Assembly: GCA_003249955.1 (NCBI GenBank)
Contig: QKHS01000096.1
Coordinates: forward strand, 1 to 45,096
Source: Bacteroidales bacterium
Lineage (GTDB): Bacteria > Bacteroidota > Bacteroidia > Bacteroidales > ML635J-15
Direction: 5' to 3'
DNA: 45,096 nt
The notes under the pieces were generated by a model. It ran no database searches. It had not been told where the DNA came from and was given only the letters and a program-made list of their open reading frames with translations. Below, piece after piece: positions 35,700 through 43,724 of this stretch (its first letter is position 1; each line of letters opens with the position of its first letter). The translations under genes and the position numbers were made by a program.

Positions 35700-35945
35700 A
35701 TTTATAAAAAAATTAATTTTATAATTATCCTGGTATTCTCAGGTTTGTTTTGCAAAGCACAAGCTGAAAAAACAGAGTTGTTCGCCGGGATCGTTGCCGG
35801 AGATAACTATTCAGCAATACCAGAGTTTTTCGAATGTACAGAAAAAGGACTTGTAATCTTTGCTGCATACGATGCGTAACATGGAACAGAACTATGGGTT
35901 AGCGACGGGACAACAGCAGAAATTCATACTTACAATAAAATATAA
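35700..35945 (+). pseudogene. Decayed ELWxxDGT-repeat exported protein gene
   Basis: An open frame without a start codon: codon ATT (35700) stands where an ATG is expected, and the next codons read YKKINFIIILVFSGLF then CKAQAEKTELFAG, a clear signal peptide. The following residues and HGTELWVSDGTTAEIH match the ELWxxDGT-repeat family (usual form HGTELWVSDGTTAGT), but a TAA at 35877-35879 interrupts the frame just before HGT; the residue before it would be Q in the family. The frame ends 24 codons later at TAA 35943-35945, far short of the several hundred residues typical of these beta-propeller-like proteins. So this is a fossil of one end of such a gene: lost start, internal stop, and truncated 3' end. 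Confidence 0.85.
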
Positions 35946-35962
35946 AAAAATAATATTATATA

Positions 35963-37735
35963 ATGAGAGAAAAAACTAAATCACACATCATTAACATCTT
36001 ACTTGTTTCAACCTTTCTGTTCTCACTTTCAGTTTACAGTTTAAATGCACAGGAAGATTATCCTGACATTAAAAGTGCAATAGAAGGCCAATTTGAAAAA
36101 TCCATTAACGATCTCGGGAAATCTATTGTTAAATCAGATCCTTACGGTCTTTGGTTTAGTGTAACAATTTCGGAAACCACGGAAGGAGATACTCAGGCAA
36201 AAATGTATGAAAACCCTGAAGTCTTTGACAATCTGAATTACATGGCCAGCCTTTTCGTAAGCAAACAGAATTTTTATAATTTTAATTTCGACATTGTGCC
36301 TAAAGAAGTTAAAGAGCCTGGAAGATACATTTATGCAGTTGGAATTTTTGCCGAACTGGTCACAAATAATCCTGCAGAATACCACATACAATCAACAAGT
36401 TACACTTATAAATCTAATATAAACGGAAAATTCAGTCAGTATATAATTGAAGTAAGTGTTGCCGCTATTGTTAAGAAACCTGCAAACGGGTCCATTGTAT
36501 CAGATGTTTACTTCTATGATAAAGATGGGGCAGAACTTCTCTGGGATTTATCATGGGGCAATATAATGCCTCTTATTTCCTATATCCGCGTTGGTCCTGG
36601 TAATAATTCATCAAACACAAAAACCGGCGAAGATTTTACAAGAACTCCTGATATCGGAGGACGGGTTGCTATTTCAGATGTATTTAGCCCGGGTTATTAT
36701 CTCCCGGTTGTAAAATTCAGAGGTTGTTCACAGGAGTTTACCAATTATGATAAATTCAGTGACTATGAATCGGTATTAAGACTGGAGAAATCAAAGGTAC
36801 AATGGAAATATATTAAAGTCTTGTCTGACGGAACAGTTGTCCCTGAATCCACATTAAAGACCGAATCTATTAAAGCCGGCGATTTAAAAACTTTCTACAG
36901 TAAATCCAACACAATAAAAGGCAATATTCTTGACAGTAACGGAGAACTTGTTAAAACAAGTGTCAAGGTCATTCTAAAACCTGAATTCACACCGGCAAAA
37001 TTCACAGATCTGAGAATTGATTCAAAATCTGACGGGACCTATGAATTTAAAGAGATAGAATCCGGTGTATATAGTGTTTACGTAGCCGGTAATCAGGATA
37101 ATGCAAAATTGGTTGAAGTTTGTAATTGTCCTCAAAAAAATGAGACTCAAAACTATACATACGAAGTTAATGTTATAAATAAACCTGTCCTTTATAACGT
37201 TATTGCAGAATACAACAATCCTGAGTTATTAAAAATCAAGTATAAATGGAATAACGTTTCTGTAGGCTTCCCTGAAGATCTCTCTGTTTTGCCGGCAGAA
37301 CAAACCGGCGACATGTACGATATGAAACCTCCATTTACTGCCAACCTGGGTCCTTATGGAAAATTCAGTTTTTACAGCAATATTCCTGAACAGGACGAAG
37401 AAGGCTTTGTCGTAAGTAAAGAAATTCTTAATACAAACTTCACTGAATGTGTAATTGAAGAAGGTTCGTTTGCAATAAAAAAAGTAGCTGTCGAGTCTCC
37501 TTATATTTTTACTTTTCTGGAGTTTAATGTTGAATTACAGGGCGAAGATCCGTCCGAGTTTCTATTGTTTCCTGTTGTTGTGGGTTGCGTTAATGACAAC
37601 AGTCCGTACGCATTTAAATGGAATAAACTCGACGAAGCAATAATAACGAAATTAAATAACGGAGAGTCTGCTGTTAAAACTCTTACAAATCAAAAAGGAG
37701 CCAGTATGACTATAAAATTTGAACCTCAAAAATAA
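35963..37735 (+). CDS. Exported protein of unknown family with a CpD-like domain
   Basis: A 590-residue protein with a signal peptide (about 1-31, ending YSLNA). N-terminal half unrecognised: aromatic- and Asn-rich, mixed. A carboxypeptidase-regulatory-like/SdrD-B-type domain sits around residues 313-380 (KGNILDSNGELVKTSVKVIL and DGTYEFKEIESGVYSV), with an unusual CNCP motif just after it. The C-terminal module (about 415-590) resembles the end of the gene at 33482-35008 (KWNNVSVGFP, PPFTANLGPYGKFSFYS, LNNGESAVKTLTNQKGASMT, FEPQK). No enzyme motif. It starts 17 bases after the end of the pseudogene remnant and is followed 5 bases later by the 225-residue gene, so those two are probably one message. 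Confidence 0.85.
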   Translation: MREKTKSHIINILLVSTFLFSLSVYSLNAQEDYPDIKSAIEGQFEKSINDLGKSIVKSDPYGLWFSVTISETTEGDTQAKMYENPEVFDNLNYMASLFVSKQNFYNFNFDIVPKEVKEPGRYIYAVGIFAELVTNNPAEYHIQSTSYTYKSNINGKFSQYIIEVSVAAIVKKPANGSIVSDVYFYDKDGAELLWDLSWGNIMPLISYIRVGPGNNSSNTKTGEDFTRTPDIGGRVAISDVFSPGYYLPVVKFRGCSQEFTNYDKFSDYESVLRLEKSKVQWKYIKVLSDGTVVPESTLKTESIKAGDLKTFYSKSNTIKGNILDSNGELVKTSVKVILKPEFTPAKFTDLRIDSKSDGTYEFKEIESGVYSVYVAGNQDNAKLVEVCNCPQKNETQNYTYEVNVINKPVLYNVIAEYNNPELLKIKYKWNNVSVGFPEDLSVLPAEQTGDMYDMKPPFTANLGPYGKFSFYSNIPEQDEEGFVVSKEILNTNFTECVIEEGSFAIKKVAVESPYIFTFLEFNVELQGEDPSEFLLFPVVVGCVNDNSPYAFKWNKLDEAIITKLNNGESAVKTLTNQKGASMTIKFEPQK

Positions 37736-37740
37736 CAAAT

Positions 37741-38418
37741 ATGAACAGAATAATTTTAACAACAGGATTATTGCTTATTACAGCAATTGCAGCAAATGCA
37801 CAGGTTACAAGAAACATGTATGGTTTTAAATCGGGACATATTGAATACAAACTAACAGGTAACACCACCGGAACAAAATCTCTTTGGTGGGACGATTACG
37901 GAGCAAAAAGCCGTACAGAAACAAATTCTGTAACAGTAATTGAAATGTTCGGGATAAAAAACGAAACAAAAATGCATACTGTTTCTGTTATTAACGGAGA
38001 TAATTACTGGTTTGCAAATCTGGATGACAAGACCGGTCAGGAAGGATCTTTAACTTCAATGCTCGGATATACCGAAATAAATGAAATGACAGATTCGGAA
38101 AAAGAACAATTTGCAAACCAGTTGATTGATAGCCTTGGAGGAGAGAGGCTCGGAACAGAAAGAATTCTTGGCTGCGATTGCGAAATAATCACTTTGCTTG
38201 GTTCAAAAGGTTGGAACTGCAAAGGAGTAACTCTTAAATCAGAAGTAGAAACCTTAGGTGTAACCGCTAATGAAACTGCAATCAGCTTTGATAAAAATAT
38301 AAGCATTCCTTCGTCAAAATTTGAAAAAATTCAGGGCATCACCTACACCAACAATGACGAATACATGAAAATGATGCAACAACTAATGGAACAAGGCGAA
38401 GATGATAATGATGAATAG
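37741..38418 (+). CDS. Exported protein, DUF4412-like
   Basis: A 225-residue exported protein: signal peptide (MNRIILTTGLLLITAIAANA), then a beta-rich domain (about 25-195) beginning GFKSGHIEYKLTGNTTGTKS. The pattern IEYxxTG-x-TGTxxLWWDDYGxKSRTET and the two cysteines in CDCEII plus one in WNCKG recall DUF4412-type Bacteroidota proteins, which often accompany OmpA proteins with charged linkers; I cannot confirm the family by eye. The C-terminus is acidic and Met/Gln-rich (KMMQQLMEQGEDDND). It is the last gene of the exported run, followed by a terminator. Function unknown. Confidence 0.8.
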   Translation: MNRIILTTGLLLITAIAANAQVTRNMYGFKSGHIEYKLTGNTTGTKSLWWDDYGAKSRTETNSVTVIEMFGIKNETKMHTVSVINGDNYWFANLDDKTGQEGSLTSMLGYTEINEMTDSEKEQFANQLIDSLGGERLGTERILGCDCEIITLLGSKGWNCKGVTLKSEVETLGVTANETAISFDKNISIPSSKFEKIQGITYTNNDEYMKMMQQLMEQGEDDNDE

Positions 38419-38420
38419 AT

Positions 38421-38492
38421 AAAAATTCCCGAACAAACCATGGTTTTAGTTCAACCAGATTCCTTCTGCTGTAATGGCAGAGGGAATTTTTA
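38421..38492 (+). terminator. Terminator with a competing outer stem after the exported-protein run
   Basis: ATTCCTTCTGC (38459-38469) pairs with GCAGAGGGAAT (38477-38487; one G-U) before TTTT. In addition AAAAATTCCC (38421-38430) is a perfect match for GGGAATTTTT (38482-38491), so the 3' arm can also pair with a segment right after the stop codon, giving either a three-way junction or a choice between two stems. A small palindrome AAACCATGGTTT (38435-38446) sits inside. Termination is likely; a regulatory switch is only possible. Confidence 0.75.
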
Positions 38493-38645
38493 GTTTTAAT
38501 TGCCAAACTTAAAAACAAAAATAACTTTTCTTTAAAATTTTAAATCTGAACTTCTCCAGAATCATTAGTTTATTGAGTATAAACAAATAAGCATGAAACG
38601 TGTTTTTAATACAGACAATTAACTAATCTTAAAAACATTATTATC

Positions 38646-39152
38646 ATGACAGAATCCAAAACTACAGAAATTTTAAAGATGGCCATTCTAATGGAACATC
38701 GTGGGAAAGCATTTTACAAAAAAGTTGCAGAACAAACCGACAACGAAGAGGTGAAAAACATCTTTAACATCATGGCAAATGAAGAACAGGTACACATTGA
38801 TTTTTTATCTGAACAATTTGCATATTATCAGAAAAACGACAGGCTCAATCCCGACAAGCTAAGTCTGAAACAGGCTGAAGATAGTATTGCCAATACAATT
38901 CTTTCAAAAGACCTGAAAGAAAAACTTTCTGCTGCCGGTTATGAGGCGGCAGCAATTTCAGCCGCAATAGATATGGAAAAGAAAGCAATTGCTGTTTATT
39001 CTGAAAGAGCATCTACTGCCTCCGAACAAAGCGAGAAAGAACTATATGCATGGTTGGCAAACTGGGAAAATGACCATCTGCAGATTCTTGCACAACTCGA
39101 TAAAGAACTTATGGAAAAAGTGTGGTTCGACAACAGCTTTTGGCCGTTTTAG
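38646..39152 (+). CDS. Ferritin-like/rubrerythrin-type di-iron protein
   Basis: A 168-residue four-helix-bundle protein of the ferritin-like superfamily. Likely metal ligands: Glu in MEHRGKAFYKK (helix 1), ExxH in ANEEQVHIDFLS (helix 2), Glu in IDMEKKAIAVYSERA (helix 3) and ExxH in NWENDHLQIL (helix 4). There is no rubredoxin-type CxxC site, so it lacks the electron-transfer domain of true rubrerythrin. It may handle peroxide or iron; the exact activity is unknown. Its promoter is not obvious; the preceding exported-protein terminator shows it is a separate unit. Confidence 0.9.
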   Translation: MTESKTTEILKMAILMEHRGKAFYKKVAEQTDNEEVKNIFNIMANEEQVHIDFLSEQFAYYQKNDRLNPDKLSLKQAEDSIANTILSKDLKEKLSAAGYEAAAISAAIDMEKKAIAVYSERASTASEQSEKELYAWLANWENDHLQILAQLDKELMEKVWFDNSFWPF

Positions 39153-39257
39153 CAATAATAATATTATTGTCTGACTATTCAGGATTTCTTATTTTTTCAA
39201 TTGTCTCATATCCATTTATTTTGTATTTTTCGGCTTAATTTGAAAAACAAACAGGCC

Positions 39258-40727
39258 ATGTTAAGCAAAGACGATATTGGATATCTGAATAATTTTGGAA
39301 TTACAGAAGAAAGCGCGCTGGAACAAATTGAGCTTCTGAAAAAGAATGACAGTTTTTTGCATATATCTGCTCCGGCAACTCCCGGCAAAGGCATAATGAT
39401 TGTTGAAAAACCTGAGGAATACGTCAACATTTTTGATGTTGAATCAGGCAATTATAAAATCTGCAAATTTGTCCCTGCATCAGGTGCGGCAACAAGAATG
39501 TTTAAACGTCTGATTTCATTTCATCAGGAGCCGAATCTTAAAAATCTTAACGAAGGCGATTTCTATTCTGTAAAATCGGGTTTTGAGAAAATAGAAATAT
39601 TTGCATTTTTTAACACTCTTAAATCATCCTGTGCCAATCTTGAAAATCTTGAACAGCTTGCTGATAAAATTCTGTACTCAGGGCTTGGATATGCAGGTAT
39701 TCCAAAGGGGCTTATTGAATTTCACCAATACGACAACCAATCCAGGACAGCATTTGAAGAACATCTGCACGAATCAGTCGGGATGAGCAACGGTGGAAAT
39801 GAAATAGATATTCATCTTACAGTTTCGCCGGAGCATAAAGATGCTTTTGAAAGAACGCTGGATGAAATAAAAGCCAAAACAGGTTTAAATCTCAATGTAA
39901 GTTTTTCATTTCAGGAGAAATCGACAGACACTTTGGCTCTTTATGAAGATGAGTCCCTGGTAAGAGATAACAACGGGAATCTATTGTTAAGGCCAGGTGG
40001 TCACGGAGCACTTTTACAAAACCTCAACAAACTTGATGCTGATATTATTTTCGTAAAAAACATTGATAATCTCACACATGGCGATTATCTTGAAGAAACA
40101 ATTCAGTACAAAAAAATGCTTGGTGGCATTTTGATTAATATTGTTAAAAAGCTGTCTGAAATTTTCAAAAATGTATCCTCTGCAAAATCAGGTGATGAAA
40201 TTAAAAATGCGGCTGAATATCTTGAAAAAGAATTTGGTGCTGATTTTAGCAAATCCGCAAATCTGAAAGAAGACGTGTTGACATTTATTAATCGTCCGGT
40301 TCGTGTATGCGGGATGGTAAAAAATACCGGCGAACCGGGTGGCGGTCCGTTTTGGGTAAGAAACGCCGATGGAACCGACAGTTTACAGATTGTAGAAAAA
40401 GCGCAGATTAATCTAAACCTGCCAGACCAGAAAGAATATTTTAACGGGGCTACACATTTTAACCCGGTAGATCTGGTTTGTTACCTTAAAAATCCCGAAG
40501 GTAAAAAATTAGACTTAAATAATTTTGTGGATAAAAATGCTTGCTTTGTTTCCGAAAAAACACATCAGGGAAAGAGTATCAGAGTTCTGGAACACCCCGG
40601 ATTATGGAACGGAGCAATGGCTGACTGGCTTACAATATTTGTTGAAGTTCCTCTTATCACATTTAATCCGGTAAAGGAACTTAATGACCTGCTTAGAAAA
40701 GAACATCAACCTAAAACAGGAAAATAA
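39258..40727 (+). CDS. DUF4301 family protein
   Basis: A 489-residue cytoplasmic protein (ATG at 39258; an upstream non-ATG start at 39201 is less likely because MLSKDDIGYLNNFGI is the family opening). I recognise DUF4301 features: CKFVPASGAATRMFKRL (a phosphate-binding-like loop), PKGLIEFHQY, the FEEHLHESVGMS and HLTVSPEHKDAFE segments, RPGGHGALLQNLNKLDADIIFVKNIDN, and the GEPGGGPFWVRNADG stretch. The GAAxR and GGHGAL motifs look like a nucleotidyltransferase-type fold (UDP-sugar pyrophosphorylase-like), so a sugar-nucleotide or phosphate-transfer role is possible; the family function is not established to my knowledge. Its stop is one base before the start of the membrane-protein gene. Confidence 0.88.
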   Translation: MLSKDDIGYLNNFGITEESALEQIELLKKNDSFLHISAPATPGKGIMIVEKPEEYVNIFDVESGNYKICKFVPASGAATRMFKRLISFHQEPNLKNLNEGDFYSVKSGFEKIEIFAFFNTLKSSCANLENLEQLADKILYSGLGYAGIPKGLIEFHQYDNQSRTAFEEHLHESVGMSNGGNEIDIHLTVSPEHKDAFERTLDEIKAKTGLNLNVSFSFQEKSTDTLALYEDESLVRDNNGNLLLRPGGHGALLQNLNKLDADIIFVKNIDNLTHGDYLEETIQYKKMLGGILINIVKKLSEIFKNVSSAKSGDEIKNAAEYLEKEFGADFSKSANLKEDVLTFINRPVRVCGMVKNTGEPGGGPFWVRNADGTDSLQIVEKAQINLNLPDQKEYFNGATHFNPVDLVCYLKNPEGKKLDLNNFVDKNACFVSEKTHQGKSIRVLEHPGLWNGAMADWLTIFVEVPLITFNPVKELNDLLRKEHQPKTGK

Positions 40728-40728
40728 A

Positions 40729-42204
40729 ATGAATTTGAGCCTGCAAAAAGACAATACTCTCAAAAAAACACTTTACATTTTTTTTATTGTTCTTTTAATC
40801 TCAGATATAGGATATTCCTTTAAACAATATCTGGCAAATCCTCTTGACTGGGATATGGCCGGAGGAATTTTACCCGCCGATAATGTAAAGCCGGTTCTGA
40901 ATAATCCTATAGGAACAGATGCGATTCTTAATAATACGGAATATCCGAACCCAAACAGATTTTTCAGTCATTGGGCATTTTACAATTATTTTAATTCAAT
41001 GCCTTTTTTCCTTCAAAAATTCATGTCCCCCGTTGACAGTATATATTGGTCATGTGCAATTGTAAAAATATTGTTGCATATTGCTTTTTTAGCAGTGCTG
41101 GGAATACTCTTCAGTGGCAACAGAAAAATATTCTCATTTGGTTTTTTGCTCTTTCTGATAATATTAACTCCGCTTTTTCAGGTTTATGGCTATCAAAATC
41201 ACATGGGAATTGTTGACAAATCTAGCACCTATCTGTTTTTCTACCCGTTCCCTCTGCTCCTTCTCATTATTTATTACCTGCCATTAGTACTGAATTATTA
41301 TTACAATCACAGTATTAAACTTAATTTGTTTCTAAAGATAATATGGCTGTTACTTGCATTGATTATTTGTTTAAGCGGCCCTCTCAATCCCGGAATAAAC
41401 CTGATAATAATCCTTCTCGTTTTTCTTAAACTGGTTTTCCAAAATTATAAAGAACACAGGGGTAGCGGAATTAAAACCCAAATAGTAAAATTTATAAAAA
41501 GTATCCCGGCAGACTACTATTTCTACTTCATTCCGGTTTTAATTCTTTCCGTTTACTCATTAATTCTCGGGACACACAACGATGTAAATAATCTTTACCA
41601 AACTCCTTTGTCAGAGATATTTCTAAAACTTCCTAACGGGATTATCCGTCAGTTTTCGCAAAAGCCGGGGTTTCCCGTTTTGTTTATTGCTATTACTATA
41701 AATATAATTCTGCTCAATAAAGCTTTTCCTAAAAAAGAAAAATCAAAACTTTTAAATACCTATATTCAGGTTCTTTGCTTCTGCCTTATTTACATATTAC
41801 TCTTACCTTTTGGAGGATACCGGGATTACAGGCCTAACATATTAAGATATGACACAATTCTTCCTGTTACAATTTTGATTTTTTATGTTTATGTTTCGTC
41901 ATCAGTAAAATTGATAAAAAATCTTCCTGTTAAAAAGACTCTTATGTATATTCCGATGGTTTTACTTGTTTCGTTCATTTTTACCAATGCTGACAAAACC
42001 GATTTTAAGGAAAACCTTTGCGAAAAAAATGCAATTCTGCAAATCGCCTCATCGCCAAACGATACTGTGAGACTAAACTGTAACTGTAATGTTTTATCAT
42101 GGAAAAGAATAATGAACATTAATGAAAACAGAGAAAACTCTAAACTGCTTTTAAAGTGGAATATAACCGGCAGATTAAAATATTTTTCAAACAACTCCGA
42201 TTAA
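40729..42204 (+). CDS. Polytopic membrane protein of unknown function
   Basis: A 491-residue protein, about ten to twelve predicted transmembrane helices, with large aromatic-rich periplasmic stretches between the first helices (around residues 35-110, ADNVKPVLNNP and NPNRFFSHWAFYNYF). The ATG at 40729 is one base after the DUF4301 stop; an earlier in-frame start at 40684 would overlap it. The plan of one N-terminal helix, a large loop and many helices recalls O-antigen polymerases or GT-C-like membrane proteins, but no diagnostic acidic motif was certain. No function is assigned. Co-transcription with the DUF4301 gene is very likely. Confidence 0.85.
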   Translation: MNLSLQKDNTLKKTLYIFFIVLLISDIGYSFKQYLANPLDWDMAGGILPADNVKPVLNNPIGTDAILNNTEYPNPNRFFSHWAFYNYFNSMPFFLQKFMSPVDSIYWSCAIVKILLHIAFLAVLGILFSGNRKIFSFGFLLFLIILTPLFQVYGYQNHMGIVDKSSTYLFFYPFPLLLLIIYYLPLVLNYYYNHSIKLNLFLKIIWLLLALIICLSGPLNPGINLIIILLVFLKLVFQNYKEHRGSGIKTQIVKFIKSIPADYYFYFIPVLILSVYSLILGTHNDVNNLYQTPLSEIFLKLPNGIIRQFSQKPGFPVLFIAITINIILLNKAFPKKEKSKLLNTYIQVLCFCLIYILLLPFGGYRDYRPNILRYDTILPVTILIFYVYVSSSVKLIKNLPVKKTLMYIPMVLLVSFIFTNADKTDFKENLCEKNAILQIASSPNDTVRLNCNCNVLSWKRIMNINENRENSKLLLKWNITGRLKYFSNNSD

Positions 42205-42302
42205 AAAAATAAAGTACAGGATTGAGAATTCCTGTCAAATCAGACTTCATCTGACTGAATTATGTTTTGTCAGTTCATAACAAATTTATAGCTTTGTCAA
42301 TA

Positions 42303-43613
42303 ATGCCGTTAAATTTAAAAAACATACCGCTCTACGTAAAGATTCTCCTTGGAATGGCTTTAGGGATTGGCTTCGGGTTACTGGCAGTTAATTTTGGTTG
42401 GGCAAAGTTCAGTTCCGATTGGATTTCCCCGTTTGGTAAAATATTTGTCCGCTTGCTAAAGCTAATTGCAATCCCGCTTATTTTAGCCAGTCTTATAAAA
42501 GGTGTTGCTGACTTAAAAAGTACAGCAGGCCTATCCAGGATGGGAATCCGGACTGTTTTAATGTATCTGGCAACTACAGTCATTGCTATTAGTCTGGGAG
42601 TCGGAATTGCATATATGGTAAAACCGGGAAACTTTTTCCCAAAAGAACAACAGCAAACCTTGTTTGAGAAATATTCTTCAAATGTAGAAGCCGGAGAAGC
42701 AAAAGCCGTTGAGTTTAAAGATGAAGGCCCTTTACAATTTTTGATAGATATTGTCCCTGAAAATATTGTATTCGCATCTTCACAAAACTCTTTGATGTTA
42801 CAGGTAATTTTCTTTGCACTGCTGGTTGGGATAGCAATATTACTCCTGCCTCAGGGCAAAACAGAAGCATTCAGAAAATTTATAGATTCATCTAATGATA
42901 TTGTTCTAAAAATAATTGAAATAATTATGATGTATGCTCCGATAGGAGTATTTGCATTAATGGCTTCGGTAATTACAGATATCGCTGGTGAGGACCCGGC
43001 AGGTTCTGTTTCATTATTCAAAGCTCTGGGAATGTATGGCATTTGTGTAATTTCTGGATTGTTAATCTTACTTCTGGTGTTTTATCCGCTTATAGCAAAA
43101 CTTTTGGGAAAGATTGACATCGGAAAATTTATGAAAGGTATTTTTCCTGCTCAACTCATGGCTTTCAGTACAAGCTCTTCCGCCGCAACTCTTCCGCTCA
43201 CAAAAAAATGCGTTGAAGAAAATCTTGACGTAGAAGATGAAGTCAGTAGCTTTGTTTTACCTATAGGAGCGACTGTTAACATGGACGGGACAAGCCTGTA
43301 CCAGGCAGTTGCAGCAATATTTATTGCTCAGGTTTTTGCAATAGACTTAAGTTTTGCCGATATTCTTACAATAATTCTGACAGCAACTCTGGCTTCAATC
43401 GGCTCGGCTGCAGTTCCCGGAGCAGGAATAATTATGCTGCTTATTGTTCTTGCGTCCGTAAACATTCCGGCCGAAGGTCTTGCTCTTATTTTTGCAGTTG
43501 ACAGGCCTCTCGACATGTTGCGAACCACTGTTAATATTACGGGTGATTCTATGATTGCAGTAATAATTAACCGGGTGGTTAGTAAACCTGAGAAAACACA
43601 AAATAAGCTTTAA
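42303..43613 (+). CDS. Dicarboxylate/amino acid:cation symporter (DAACS family)
   Basis: A 436-residue secondary transporter that moves glutamate/aspartate or C4-dicarboxylates with Na+ or H+ across the inner membrane. The ATG at 42303 is chosen over a TTG at 42267, since LNLKNIPLYVKILLGMALGI is the usual opening. Eight helices plus the two re-entrant loops can be placed: the Ser-rich loop MAFSTSSSAATLPLT, TM7 GATVNMDGTSLYQ, hairpin 2 SAAVPGAGIIMLLI, and TM8 VDRPLDMLRTTVNITGDSM. The Asp and Arg of DMLRT, known to hold substrate amino group and side-chain carboxylate in archaeal GltPh, are present, favouring acidic amino acids over plain dicarboxylates. No linked regulator. Confidence 0.95.
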   Translation: MPLNLKNIPLYVKILLGMALGIGFGLLAVNFGWAKFSSDWISPFGKIFVRLLKLIAIPLILASLIKGVADLKSTAGLSRMGIRTVLMYLATTVIAISLGVGIAYMVKPGNFFPKEQQQTLFEKYSSNVEAGEAKAVEFKDEGPLQFLIDIVPENIVFASSQNSLMLQVIFFALLVGIAILLLPQGKTEAFRKFIDSSNDIVLKIIEIIMMYAPIGVFALMASVITDIAGEDPAGSVSLFKALGMYGICVISGLLILLLVFYPLIAKLLGKIDIGKFMKGIFPAQLMAFSTSSSAATLPLTKKCVEENLDVEDEVSSFVLPIGATVNMDGTSLYQAVAAIFIAQVFAIDLSFADILTIILTATLASIGSAAVPGAGIIMLLIVLASVNIPAEGLALIFAVDRPLDMLRTTVNITGDSMIAVIINRVVSKPEKTQNKL

Positions 43614-43724
43614 AAAAAATTTAATGTTTTTTAAATGTAAGTTTTTAAAAATAAAAAATCAGACATTTAAAGAATGCTTAAAGTATTGCCTTATGCTTTC
43701 AAAAAATGCCTGATAATCCGCCCC

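Noticed and set aside
35877-35879. In-frame TAA read as a recoded stop (selenocysteine or readthrough)
   Set aside because: TAA is not used for selenocysteine, no stem follows, the start codon is also lost and the 3' end is truncated, so decay is the simpler explanation.
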